Below are positions 10,832 to 21,719 of a stretch of DNA of 64,000 nt, in pieces. The notes under the pieces were generated by a model. The model did no database searches. It had not been told where the DNA came from and saw only the letters and a program-made list of their open reading frames with translations. The stretch lies in the NCBI RefSeq assembly GCF_000276665.1, contig NW_004955435.1, positions 7,226,817 to 7,290,816 of the forward strand. The letters run 5' to 3'. This DNA is from Chinchilla lanigera. Lineage: Eukaryota > Chordata > Mammalia > Rodentia > Chinchillidae. A program made the translations under genes and the position numbers. Each line of letters opens with the position of its first letter. Within the stretch, counting starts at the first letter, position 1.

Positions 10832-12015
10832 AAAACGCTGGACTCATCTTGCTTAGAACATTTTCCTTATACAACTTGGAATTGTTAATTCTATCTTCAC
10901 TCTGTCAACATATATGTGAACAATTTTAAACCTTCTTTCCAGTTTTAAAATCTAAAATTATTTTTTACATTAGGAGTCCAATTTTCATGAGTGCCAATTA
11001 GCAAATACAAACAATCTAATAGAGAGGAAGTCATGTGTAAAGTCAGAAATAAATCCACATTCTCTACATATCTCAAATATCAGCCTCTCTCCGTGTACTT
11101 TAATACATTATTACTTGATCATTCCAGTACTTAAAATCCCTCCCAACTCGTTTCCATGTAGTTGATTGAGATAGCATTCTGTGCTCTTTTTCCTCCGTTG
11201 AAATTGTCTTGATCAAAATCATTTTTCCATGTCTTTTTAACATTTCTGGTGCAATTTTTTTTTTTGTTTGATGAAGTTTACTTAAATATTTAGAAGTGAA
11301 AAGGGAAATTAAAGCCAAAAGCAAACGCAATCACCAGTTCTCCTGTGGCTCTCACTCATATGTCAAGCCACCAAAACGTAAAATGAGATTCTTTTAATTT
11401 TCAATTGTATTCAGAGTTAAATATTATATTAAAGATACCTGCCCTTTGACATTGATTTCAGTATATTTCAGGATAATGATGTCTCTAAAGGTTACAAGAC
11501 ATGGAAAACTGGAATATTTTACTACTTTTTAAATCATGGAGCACTAAAGAGATTTCTTTCCCATTTAGAATATGCTTTATTCCCTCTTTCAGGTGGGGAT
11601 ATTTTAATTGCTTCTCTAAGCTCATCAAAAACATCTCAAAGTAAAGCCTACTCAACATGAACTAGATGTTCCCTATCCATGAACTCTGTGTGTACTTTGA
11701 CTGTAGTGATCCTTTATCTGTCTGTATTACTGCTCTCTTGACTTTTTGTGCCCTTAGCTGTTATCAATTAATTCCCCTTCTACAATTTGCACACTGGGAT
11801 AAGTACTGTCATTAGACCCTGGAACCAGATATTTTTTTAGTAGATTATGCTGATACATGCGATTATACTTCACTTATTTATTATAGCTTTGGAAACCAGA
11901 AAGTAAAACTATCAGTGGTTTTATGAAAAGTAGAATTTGAGGAATTCTGTACATCATGGATAAAATACAGAGATTTGTTGACAGAAAAATGTTGATATAT
12001 TGGAAAGAAAATACT
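10832..12015. other. Intergenic DNA, nothing recognised
   Basis: AT-rich sequence without a recognised gene or repeat. The minus-strand frame at 11100-11330 (76 codons) is lysine-rich low-complexity and matches nothing I know. Confidence 0.4.
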
Positions 12016-12020
12016 TTAAA

Positions 12021-12103
12021 GGTTTTTTTTGGTACTGGGAATCGAACTCAGCACCTTGTGCTTGCTAGGAAGGTGCTGTGCCACTGAGCTACATCCCCGG
12101 CAC
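12021..12103 (-). mobile_element. ID-type SINE, minus strand
   Basis: Diverged ID body on the minus strand: CCGGGGATGTAGCTCAGTGG, TTCCTAGCAAGCACAAGG, GAGTTCGATTCCCAGTACC, with the tail as a short T run at 12021-12030. I could not see a clear target duplication, so the copy is probably older. Confidence 0.85.
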
Positions 12104-12900
12104 GAAGATTCATTTTTAACATTGAACTTCTTGACTCTCTCTTTTCCTGTTTTCCTTCTCTTCATCCTTCTTTTCTTTTCTCTTCTAGTATTTGGCAGTG
12201 TGATTACTGAATAGCTTCCTTCCAGATATATTAAGACTACGTGTCTGCTTTACTTGCTGTAAAATGAGCTGTACTAATTTCCTGAAAAACAAATCATGCC
12301 ATTTTTCAATTATCCCAAAACTTTATGATGAAGCAGAAGAGTTATAACATAAAGCAAGTTAAATTATCTATTTTAGTGCCACAAAGCAATTTAGCCTCAA
12401 ATTTACATTCTTACACTTTCTTGTATAAGTCTTAGTTTTATAAGCATTCAAATAAATTTATGATCTCTCTGACAGCACAAGTGACCCCATATGACTCTGT
12501 GCATTTCTGAGAGAATTTTTTAACCTTCACTAGTTTTTGTATCGCCTTTAGAGGATGTTTTATCGATATATGTGTGTGTACAGTAACTACTCCTTTGGAA
12601 GTTGCCACCTGTGATATTCATACATAATAACAAAATTGTAGGAATGGGTTCTGAGAAAACACCCATCTTTCAAAGAAATGGCACTATGATACGTTTTTTG
12701 AATTATAGTCTGAACAGGCTTCGTTTGTAAAATGAAATATTTCATCAGAACCTATATTCATTCAAAAGTGAATTTCTGCAATTATTTTTAATTGTCTACT
12801 TAAGAGTTAGTAGAGCTGTGCATAGAAACAACAATGTTTACGGTTTCACCTATGGAAAAACACTGTGAGATAGGTTGAAACACAGGCATAAACTGTATAG
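12104..12900. other. Intergenic DNA, nothing recognised
   Basis: Includes a pyrimidine-rich stretch at 12130-12190. No gene recognised. Confidence 0.4.
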
Positions 12901-12904
12901 GCAC

Positions 12905-13020
12905 AGAAGGTAGCTATGATTGGTTTGTGACCTTCAGAAAGCCACTTAGTCTCCATTATGTGCAGGTTGTTTATCTTTAGAGAAGCTATTCTTTTGCTGT
13001 ATTCTCCTAGGAGCATCTCA
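12905..13020 (+). mobile_element. MIR-like SINE (ancient)
   Basis: GTGACCTTCAGAAAGCCACT followed by TAGTCTCCATTATGTGCAGG and TTTATCTTTAG parallels the MIR core (GTGACCTTGGGCAAGTCACT, cctctctg-cctcagtttcc, tcatctgtaaa). It is short and diverged, as expected for this pre-placental family. Confidence 0.5.
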
Positions 13021-13116
13021 GAGTTTCTACAAGGGAGTGAAGTGATCTTTTAAAAACTAACAACACAGTGTGGTCCTAACGATGTGCTTTTTTTCTCTTC
13101 CCGTGTTTCTTTAAAG

Positions 13117-13278
13117 AAAGTTTCAGACTCTGATGCTAACAGAATCCGATTTACAAACAGAAGCAAAGGACTGCTGGCTTTCTCAGGGGTTGCCTCCCAG
13201 ACAGAGTCTTCTCAAAATGGGACTAATTTAGGGGACTTAAACTACCTAGAGTCTGTAAATCAAACTTCCCTGCCATAG
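13117..13278 (+). other. Short open frame behind an acceptor-like signal
   Basis: A pyrimidine-rich tract at 13086-13112 ends in AAAG at 13113-13116, and an open frame runs from there to a TAG at 13276-13278 (KVSDSDANRIRF at its start). The tract would be acceptable as a 3' splice site. I see no family match and no donor or upstream exon, so this is only a candidate terminal exon. Chance is the more likely explanation. Confidence 0.15.
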
Positions 13279-13831
13279 TGCTTAAGCTAAGGTAACCAAA
13301 TAGCCATTGTAAGAAATCACTGACTCTCAGTAACTAAAAGAAAAGGGAAATCTATTTATCACCCAGGGAAATTCAAGGGGCTCTCCAGTCTGTGCAGCTA
13401 CCTGTAAGTTAGATAAAAAAAGGTCTTATTATGTTCAGTCTAGGGCTTTTAAACTCCCTCAAGAGATGACCAGCCAGAAAATGGGAAAGATAACATGAAT
13501 TAATGACAGAACTGAAGGTTTTGGTAGTCCTCAAAGTGGTAAATCTACCCTCTACCACTGTCCCATTCAGAAGCAAAGCTGGATGGGGAAAAGCCATCAC
13601 CAAGCAACAACTTTAGGCTATGGTGGGGAAAGTAGGTCACTGAGATAGAGCTAGATGCCTCTTAGGGTTTGTGTCTGGATGTCCCCCAAAGCCTCCTGTA
13701 GTCACAGGTGAGGTTTTTTCCAAATATACCTGGATGTAGAACGTGTGATGCTGGGGTTAACAGTGCATTATTACTACTTTGGTCCACTGATTGGTTTGGC
13801 ACCTGCCTTAAGCTGAATACCCTTGACAGAA

Positions 13832-13840
13832 TATAAAAGG
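13832..13840 (+). promoter_or_regulatory. TATA box of the 5' MaLR LTR
   Basis: TATAAAAGG stands in the middle of the LTR, at the expected end of U3. The corresponding place in the 3' LTR reads TTTTAAAATGG, so only the 5' copy keeps a good TATA box. Confidence 0.6.
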
Positions 13841-13993
13841 GGTAGAAAGAAGCTGCTAAGTTACTTGTGGGTTATTAGCTTTGCTGTCTTCTGCTTGCCG
13901 AGAACTGTTGCTCCTCTGTGATGCCCTTCTCCCATGACCTCCTGCCTCGGAGCCAGCCAGCCACGGACTGAAAACTCTATATACTGTAGGTCA

Positions 13994-13999
13994 AATAAA
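13994..13999 (+). terminator. Polyadenylation signal of the 5' LTR
   Basis: AATAAA about 155 bases after the TATA box. The 3' LTR has the matching AATAAA at 15844-15849. Confidence 0.6.
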
Positions 14000-14066
14000 T
14001 CTTTCCCTCTTTAACTTTGGGTGCTTGGTATATTGTCTCAGCAATGAGAGAAATGTGACTAAGACA

Positions 14067-15509
14067 GTTTGGCAACACAGGTGTGACTGTACCTGACCAT
14101 GTGGTTTAGGAGTCTTTGGAGCTGGCTTGTGGGAAGAGTTAGGAAAGGTTTGGGGATGTCAGCTGAAAAAGTAGAGCTGGAACACCTGAGGCTATAGTTG
14201 GTGGAAGATTCTGGTCAGAGCTCAGAAGACCAGAATATTGGCAGAAATTCTGCCAGTAAAGACTAGACTTGGGAAGTTTCTGCTAGGAAGAATGACTGCA
14301 CTGCTTGTTGGACTCCAGACAATGTGTGTTATGGTTTAGCAGAAAGTTTGTCTGCATTTTGCTCATGTCCAGATAATCTGCCTAAGACTGAGATTAAGGG
14401 CTTCAGACTAACTAATCTGGCAGAAGAAATCTCAAGGCAGTCTAATGTTCAGGCGGTGGCATGGCTACATTTGGGGCTTCTTGGCCAGATTTATGCTGAG
14501 AATCAGAGGCCTAGAGCCCAGGAAATGATTTAAAATGTTTTGAGCTTGGGCACAAAGGAATCTCCAGTAAAACTGTGGACTTCAAAGATAGAGCAGAAGA
14601 TATATTGATTGCTCAGAAGGAACAGAAGAATACAAAGGATGGCCTGAAGGTCTCATGAGAAGCAGCAGGACTCCACCCTTTGTAGCCTCAAAGTTGCAAA
14701 ATTGAGACTTTTGTTTAAGAAGACAGTTCCTGGCCACTATGTTCCAGAATGATAGTAACCTGTGGAACTTATTTCTCAGAATTTGGTTCATTGTCACTTG
14801 ACCCCTATAGCCAAGAGAGAAGGAAGCCAAGTACTGTTCCTACTGGCAGCTGACCTTGGCATAATCCACATGGTGCAAGTTTTAAGTGCATGCATAGTGA
14901 AAAAGTTGTGAGGTCAAGAAGAATTCTACTCAGATTTCAGAGAAAGGCCTGGGAGGCCAGGCAGTGTGCCTCTGAGAGGGCAGTGTGTAATGCTTTGATT
15001 GTGATGCCAAAGGTGCAGTGGAGCACCTAGAAGGCTCGAGAAGCCAGGAATGTGGAACATACAAGGAAAGCTGCAAGGAGTGAGCAAAGCCAGCAAAAGA
15101 AAGAAGCCATGGGTGCTACAACCACCAGAAGTGCCCATAGGGGCAGGGCCACCCAAGCTCTTCAGAGTTCACAACTTGCCACAGATTGCTGGAGATGCTG
15201 GAAGTGGAACTGTGCCATTTACTGTTGCCCTGCTAGATTTGCATCTTGCTTTGTTCCCATTCCTTTCTATCCCCGTTTGTAGCTTTTCGCACAGAAGTGT
15301 CTATCTTGTGCCATTAAATGTTGGAAGTATTTAACTTTCCTTTCATTTGTACAGGGGCTTGCAGCCAAGAGTTTGCCTTAAGTCTCAGAAGAGACTTTTG
15401 ACTTGGACTTTTGAGCAATGCTAAAACTCTTAGGAGTTTGGTAACTCTTGGAGATGTACTAAGTGCATTTTGCATAAAGAAATGTGTGCGCATCTTCAGG
15501 GGTCAGGGG
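14067..15509 (+). mobile_element. MaLR internal region, no intact gene
   Basis: About 1.4 kb between the two LTRs. It shows recognisable MaLR-internal blocks: CTGGCAGAAGAAATCTCAAG then CAGTCTAATGTTCAGG and TGGCATGGCTAC at 14418-14472, and GAAGAGACTTTTGACTTGGA near 15390, just before the 3' LTR. MaLR internal regions carry no functional gag or pol. The open frames here (up to 94 codons at 15050-15334) have no retroviral domains. Transposition would have needed enzymes from an ERV-L-type helper. Confidence 0.75.
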
Positions 15510-15913
15510 TAGAATATTACGGCTTGTACCTACATCTTCACCCAAAACCTTGTGCAGTCATAGGTGAGACTTTTATAGAGGTGGCTGGATCTAAAATGTG
15601 CAATGGTGGGATTACGGGTTTGTGATTACTAATTGGGTCTGCTGATTGGTTTGGCACCAGCCCTTAGACAATGATAGAATTTTAAAATGGCAGAAAGATG
15701 CTGCTAAAGTCACTTGTGTGTCATTTGCTTTTGCTGTCTCCTGCCTGCCATGAACTGTTTCTCCTCTGCGATGTCTTTCTGCCCTGCCTCCCTGCCTTGG
15801 AACCAGCCAACTATGGACTAACAGCTCTACAAACTATGAGTAAAATAAACTTTTTCCCCTTTAACTTTGGGTCCTAAGCGTGTTGTCTCAGCAACAAGAA
15901 AAGTAACTAAGAT
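15510..15913 (+). mobile_element. MaLR-type LTR (3' LTR)
   Basis: Matches the 5' LTR block by block: TTACGGCTTG near the start, AACCTTGTGCAGTCATAGG, GATTGGTTTGGCACC, GAACTGTTTCTCCTCTGCG, GGACTAACAGCTCTA, AATAAA and GTTGTCTCAGCAAC. The two LTRs were identical at insertion but now differ by many substitutions and small indels, so the element is old. Confidence 0.78.
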
Positions 15914-16529
15914 GTTGTCTTCTACTTCCTGGGAAGTATATTGAGGATTGCTGAGAATCACCTGAACGTGCCCTGTTAAATTGTAGCACCTGAGTGGCAT
16001 CCGGTAAACAAACACAGTCTTGTCTAAGAAAATGGTGAGGAGAAACAGTTTGGTCGAGGTGAAAATATCATTGTCGAAATAAAAGGTGATCTTCAGTCTA
16101 GCCTGGTACAAACTAATTTTTTCCTACACAATTCAATCTTGAGAACCATATCCAGGTTCCTTTAAGAATAAGCTATAATTATAAAACTAAGTAGATGTAT
16201 TTAATGAATTCCTGCACAGCACAATGCCATAAAATATCTACCACAACACGAAGGTACATTATAATGCAAAACTGTCAATTAATTAGGTGTTTTATAATCA
16301 GATGTTGCTATAAGTAGACAGTTTTGTACATATTGATTTACAAATATGAGATTAAATAGTTTAAATAACTGAGTGAAGATAAGTGACTATTTGTAGGCAT
16401 GCTCGTAATATGCTTATGTTTAGAATTTTTATTGCTTAAATTTCTTCTGTCAGCAAATAGCAATTCCTTGATATCAGTATGAACTAGAATCCATATTAAT
16501 GACAGCTTTCCTCTAATATTTGCTCTGGT
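15914..16529. other. Intergenic DNA, nothing recognised
   Basis: AT-rich DNA without recognisable genes or repeats. Confidence 0.4.
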
Positions 16530-16545
16530 CTCTCATTTGAATTTA

Positions 16546-16650
16546 TTTTTTTGTTTGTTTGTTTTTTGTTTTTTTCTAGTACCAGGAATCAAACTCACAA
16601 CCTCCTGCTTGCCAGGCAGGCGCTGTGTCACTGAGCTAAGTCCCCAGCCC
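16546..16650 (-). mobile_element. ID-type SINE, minus strand
   Basis: ID body on the minus strand with an A-rich tail containing CAAA repeats. Perfect 16-base target duplication CTCTCATTTGAATTTA at 16530-16545 and 16651-16666. Confidence 0.93.
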
Positions 16651-16666
16651 CTCTCATTTGAATTTA

Positions 16667-17715
16667 AATCTATACCAGTTGTTCACTGGGTATCTGCATT
16701 AGACATTGCCTGACATCCCAAACTCAGCATGTGCAGTAACAAGCATGACTCGGTTCTGAACTTGGCGTGACACTGAACTCCACTCTCCTCGTTTCCATTC
16801 CACATATATATCTTCTAAAATACCACAGGAAACTTCCGAAGGTTAGAAGAATAGACATGCCCAAATATGCCACTTTAACATAGCACTGTTCTGAGCTAAA
16901 GTCATTTGAAAGCAGTAAATACGAAAAGAACATTCAGAATTTCCTTGTTTTTCCAAAAACCAGGAGATAAACTTCCCATTGCAAAGATGCCATCCCTTTA
17001 AAGGAGGAAATAACCAACATTATCATCAGAGATGGGAGTCAAGGCTGGAAAAAATCTGCATTAACAAAACGTGATAGTGAAAACTCTCTCCTTTCCCATA
17101 TATATTTTTGGCCTCCCTATATACTTTCATAAATTTTTCACAATTATTACAATTTCTCCACCCTAGTAGGTGAGCACTTCAGCATAAATTCTTTGAGGTT
17201 TTCATTTTCTTGTGAAGTCTCCGTGTACATGTAAGATACATTTCTTCGCTTTTTATTCTTCACCTTATGTTAAATTAATTATCATGCCAGGAGAACTGAA
17301 GAAAGACAGAGCGTAGATTTGCTTCCTGTATATAGTCCTTTCCTCTCCACCCACAAAGTTGTTATCTCATAAAAATTACCATTATTTCTAAAGTCAACTA
17401 ATACATCTGATGTTTCTCGTGCTTCTCATTTGCCTTCTTCAAATCAGTGTCCACAGTTGTCTGAGCCATTTCAAAGATATCTGATCCAGTTGAAGGAATC
17501 ATTCATCTCACCATTTCATGCTGTCTTATTTCTGCCAAAACTACTGCATGTTATCCAGTATTCATAGGATGAACTCCTTCTTTTTTTTTTTTAAGAAGAC
17601 AGATAAGAATTTTACATATTTGGGCTTCTGCTTATCTCTCCAATCTCATCTTTAGGTAATTATTGACAATCATAATAGCTTTTTTGTACAGAATCACACT
17701 TTCACCATATGTAAA
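16667..17715. other. Intergenic DNA, nothing recognised
   Basis: No gene or repeat family recognised. A minus-strand frame of 69 codons (16724-16933) has no match. Confidence 0.4.
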
Positions 17716-17718
17716 TAA

Positions 17719-18459
17719 CCGTAATCCCTCCCCTGTCATGGGAGTTATGTTCCAGAGACCCCGTACTAGGTGAAAATCTTCAAAGTAGAGGTATTATATT
17801 TATTTTGTTATTTATATATATATTTTAAGGCTTTATAAACACTTCACACTTCTATAAACGTTTCCCACCCTTTTATTAACCTTTCCCACATTCGGATAAA
17901 CATTTCATACTAAACTCTTAAGCCTATGTAATTTTAACAATATGTGAAATTCTATATAGGTACTGTACGTGAATTGGACAAGGAGAGAGGCTGAACGTAT
18001 GGGCACAGTGCGGGAGAGCAAACAGACCCACGCTATGGTCACTGAGCCAATCAGCACCCAGGATACAGAACACAGTGCTGTGGTAGGTCTCCTTCCATCC
18101 CATCAGCCAATAGGGTGCTGTGTACAATCTCACAATGGCAAACTTGTGCAAGCGGTAGTGGGGTACTGCGTTCCCACTATGCGCAGTACAGTATTCATCC
18201 GCTGATGAAATATATACTGTATTTAATTTCAATTTCATATTCTTTTCATATGTTTGAATTAACATTTTATATTTTTATACTGTTCTAAATTTTTAGGAAA
18301 AAGTAATTAAAATCATAAATATTATGTAAATACCTATACACCACAGAATCCTGTGATATCATGAAAACTCCACAATACAGCATTAGATATATTTTTTTAA
18401 AGAACCTGCAATATAGTGAAGCTGCAATAAGTGAATTGCAATATAGTGAGGGGTGACTG
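17719..18459. mobile_element. Tigger-like DNA transposon, non-autonomous
   Basis: About 740 bp bounded by imperfect terminal inverted repeats: CCGTAATCCCTC at the left and, read from the right end on the other strand, CAGTCACCCCTC (9 of 12 identical). A TA lies beside the right end. Both ends contain 'cga/caa-tagtga-g' type blocks such as GGTGAAAATCTTCAAAGTAG on the left and GAATTGCAATATAGTGAGG on the right, typical of Tigger/pogo-derived elements. The central part is richer in G+C, and no transposase frame remains. The subfamily is not determined. Confidence 0.6.
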
Positions 18460-18461
18460 TA

Positions 18462-19335
18462 TTTTAAACAGTAGACTTGAAAATATCATAAAATAGTTTG
18501 TGTATGAAATATTTTAAAGTAACATTATTCATGTCAGAAATGCTGAGAATTAAAATGTATGTAGGAATATATAGCATACAGAGCATCAGCTAGCTCAGTA
18601 AAAGAACAAAAGCTAGTGAAACTATGGGTGCAATTTGCTTGATTTTTGTTTTGAACAGAAAATACAAAAATTAGGAGAAATACATAATTACTGAAGTAAA
18701 TTTGGTAGACAAAATAGTGCATCTCAGTGAACACCTTTGACCAAAAGCAAACTCTCAAAATTAGGAATAAATGATTAGGTGACTACATTAATTTAGACAA
18801 GGCTTTATTTCCAAAAGAAGCTTAGGCAAAGGTCTGCATGCACTTGTTTGGGAGAGGACCTTACTCCCTTATGGACTTCTTACTATAGGTACATGCAAGT
18901 TCGTGAAAGCAGATATTATTACACTAACTTTTATTAAGTAGGCATTGAGCAGTCACCAATCACATAATCACATGTGTCTGTGATGCTGAACCTCTATGTG
19001 TGTATTTTACCTTTGTCTAGCTCGCTGCACAAATTCAGTAAAATTACATTTGTGAAATGTATTTCAAAAATATATTGTGAAAAATGTTTCAAAGAACAAG
19101 AAAAGTTAGCATACTAGTCAGCAAGATGACAAAATCATTTTTCTTATCACAAATGATTTTAACTGCCTCCTTAAGTATAGAACTATAGGATATTGTATGT
19201 TTTGGTCATCATGGAAAAATTAAAAATAATCTTTCTGTCAACCTTTATACACTATGGAGTGGCAGCCATTTTGTTGCCAAGGTAGACACTGTTGTATAAA
19301 AAGTAGAGTTAAATAATTTGAATAGACTAGCACTT
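18462..19335. other. Intergenic DNA, nothing recognised
   Basis: AT-rich sequence. No gene recognised. Confidence 0.4.
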
Positions 19336-19339
19336 AGTG

Positions 19340-19702
19340 TGTTAAACAGCTTTCTGTCACTATAAACATACCTAAGATAATTGCAACAAGAATGGGCATA
19401 TTTTTGGTTCACAGTTTGAGGGTTCAGTCCATGGCTAGTTGGTCCCTTTGCTTTAGTCCTGTGACCTGATAGCACTTCATGATGGAAGAAAGTGTCAGAG
19501 CAACGATCCTCACCTCATGACCAGGAAGCAAAAGAGAATGAGGACAAGACAGGACTCCCACAGGGAGTGGAAAGCTCTTAATAACTTAAGGCTTCCTCCC
19601 CTGGCCTTTCCTCTCAAAGATTCCACCACCTTCTATATGTGCCACTTGGCCTGTCTTTAAGACGTGGCTCCTTGAAGGACATTCAACACACAAATCATAG
19701 CA
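19340..19702 (+). mobile_element. URR1/hAT-like repeat, diverged copy
   Basis: Contains the 'tttctgtcactataaacata', TTTTTGGTTCACAGTTTGAG, GGTTCAGTCCATGG, CTTCATGATGGAAGAAAG and GACCAGGAAGCAAAAGAG blocks in the order seen in the rodent repeat that recurs at 21320, 31020, 56475 and 58660. It is the most diverged copy and may be a different subfamily. Non-coding; the name URR1 is tentative. Confidence 0.5.
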
Positions 19703-21098
19703 GCTCATTTTCAGAAGGATGCCAAATACTCTCTGACAGCTATAAAATAATGCACTTTAATACATGAAGTATGAAATAAGTAAATGCATATTAGATTAAA
19801 AGTAAAATTTAAATAGAGGAATAACAGGAAAAAAACTGGCTCTCTGTAACAATCAACAGATTGTCGTCGCTTGCCTTAGAAATGACTGAATTAATTTGCA
19901 TATCAAAGAGCATTTCTAAGGGCAGTAGAAACCTAGAGGGAATTTTGGGGAAATCTACAGTAAATTTTCTTACACTAGAAAGATTTCATTAGAGATTTTC
20001 ATCTAAAATATCTTAAAGTTTTGCCAGTTATTAGGTTTTATACCAATTTGTAGATTATCCTAACATACAGTGCTATATTATCTACTAACAAACCCACAGG
20101 GCTGATGATAGGATGATATTCTAAATATAGAATATTAAAATGAGTAACAAAGACTTCAAACACACTTTAATAATCCTGCAAATTTCTCTGAATAGTAAAT
20201 AAACTGATCTATGTAGAACTATTCTTTAGAGCTTTCTTTATTACAGCGCACTCTTACTTTATCCTCTTACTTGTAACAAAGTTGTCATTATATATCGCTG
20301 GAGAAAATCTCATCTGTATTTTGCTTAAAAATTCCTCATATGACCATTACAGGTTAAACTTGAAGAAGTGAACATTGTATTCACTCCAGAGAGATAACTG
20401 TTCTATAAACAAGCATCTTTCTTTAGATTTATGACAAGAATTCTACATTATCAATCTAGAACTATCAGATCAGAGTACCTCAGGATGAGCGCAAGACCCT
20501 GAAAATTAAAAGTTTCCCTTGCTTTTTCTTACCTCTCCCTGGAAAACTGTCTTTCTTGTGGGCTCTCACTGTCTTCTTTGAATGCAATATTAACCGCATT
20601 GCTATTATTTCGCTACATTTATGTGTTCCCTGGTGGACACTGAGGTACTTGAAATGAGATGCAGTTATTTTAACTCACGCAAACTTGAAATACAACAACC
20701 AACATACTGTACAAGGTTGGTTTATTAAAAGATAGAATGAACTTGGGAAAATCTAATACAATAACTAAAATATTTTAAACTTATTTTTAAGTTCATAACC
20801 ATCTTTTTGTTTGAAAAATACTATTTTAAAAATACTATTTTAATGCCATATGATATCATTCAGATAATGACAATAAAATTTCATTGTGATGTCTTCCCTA
20901 AACTTGTCAAAAGTGTACATCACAAAGATGCTTCAAATGATATGTAGATATCAAATCTTAAGTAATTAAAAAAGGAAAAACAATTTGCAAGCTCAAGGGA
21001 ATAATTCTTAAGGGGGGGTGTAAAGGATTGAAATTACTTTAAAATAGTATTAAAATTATATTTCAACATTTTACTTATGTGTAATAATTATGAAAACA
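19703..21098. other. Intergenic DNA with one inverted repeat
   Basis: No gene recognised. The interval holds an 11-base inverted repeat (19874-19884 and 19911-19921) around an octamer-like ATTTGCAT. Confidence 0.4.
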
Positions 21099-21102
21099 GT
21101 GT

Positions 21103-21196
21103 GATTTTATTTTGCTTTTGAAATACTGAGGATCAAACCCACAGCCCTGTACATGGCAAGCAGTTGCTCTACCATGGAGCTACATCCTCAGCCCCA
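21103..21196 (-). mobile_element. ID-type SINE, diverged, minus strand
   Basis: On the minus strand: GGGGCTGAGGATGTAGCTCC, TAGAGCAACTGCTTGCCATG, GGCTGTGGGTTTGATCCTCA. This spelling is nearer to the general rodent ID consensus than to the recent local form. No clear target duplication is visible. Confidence 0.75.
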
Positions 21197-21319
21197 CTTA
21201 AAGAAAAAAAATTCAAATATTTTCTATAGAAAGAAAGAAATGCAATTAATAATCACTAATAGCCTTGAGCACTTGACAATGAAGTAAAATATAAAAGATT
21301 TATGTACTTTGGTTAGTGC

Positions 21320-21718
21320 CTTGGTTACTTTTCTCTCGTTGCTGAGACAAAATACCCAATGCCCAAAATACCCAAATGAAGGAAGGAAAGGTTTATTTAG
21401 CTTACAGTTTGTGGAGGTTTCAGTCCATACTTGGCTGGATCTGAGGCAGAGTGGCACATGGCAGAGGGCAAACATTCATGGTGGCAGAACACAGCAAAAG
21501 CAACAAGAGCAAAAGGGAGGAATTGCAGCAAGCAGGCTCTTTCCCTCCCTTACACTGTAAACAGGCTACCCCCACCCAAAGGGTGTGTAGCTCTCACATA
21601 ATCTCCATGCCCTCCTCTTCCACAGGCTCAGGATGTATACAAAGTAAGCACCCTGGCTCCCTGCTGAGTCACTTAGCCAAACCTCTAGACTCCCCAAGCT
21701 GACACAATGTATCAACCA
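21320..21718 (+). mobile_element. URR1/hAT-like repeat
   Basis: Full-length-looking copy of about 400 bp. It runs from CTTGGTTACTTTTCTCTCG, through GAGACAAAATACCCAATG, GGTTTATTTAGCTTACAG, GGAGGTTTCAGTCCATAC and CTCCATGCCCTCCTC, to CTGACACAATGTATCAACC. Its ends are weak inverted repeats (TTGGTTAC at the start, GTATCAACC at the end), and GTTAG occurs on both flanks. This agrees with a non-autonomous hAT-type DNA element. The frames that run through it are not genes. Confidence 0.6.
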
Positions 21719-21719
21719 T

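Larger units (their letters stand above)
13655..14066 (+). mobile_element. MaLR-type LTR (5' LTR)
   Basis: Starts with the MLT/ORR-like TTAGGGTTTGTGTCTGGATG and CCCCCAAAGCCTCCTGTAG, continues with a GATTGGTTTGGCACC block, a TATA box, an AATAAA signal and the typical GTCTCAGCAATGAGAGAAATG, and ends at GACTAAGACA. The same blocks recur in the same order at 15510-15913. MaLRs are non-autonomous endogenous retrovirus-like elements. The 5' boundary is uncertain by about 10 bases. Confidence 0.8.

Noticed and set aside
21309..21702. Paired frames of 83 codons repeated in similar form at 56559 and 58746
   Set aside because: The similarity at several loci first looked like a small gene family, but the shared sequence is the URR1-like repeat and the frames differ between copies.
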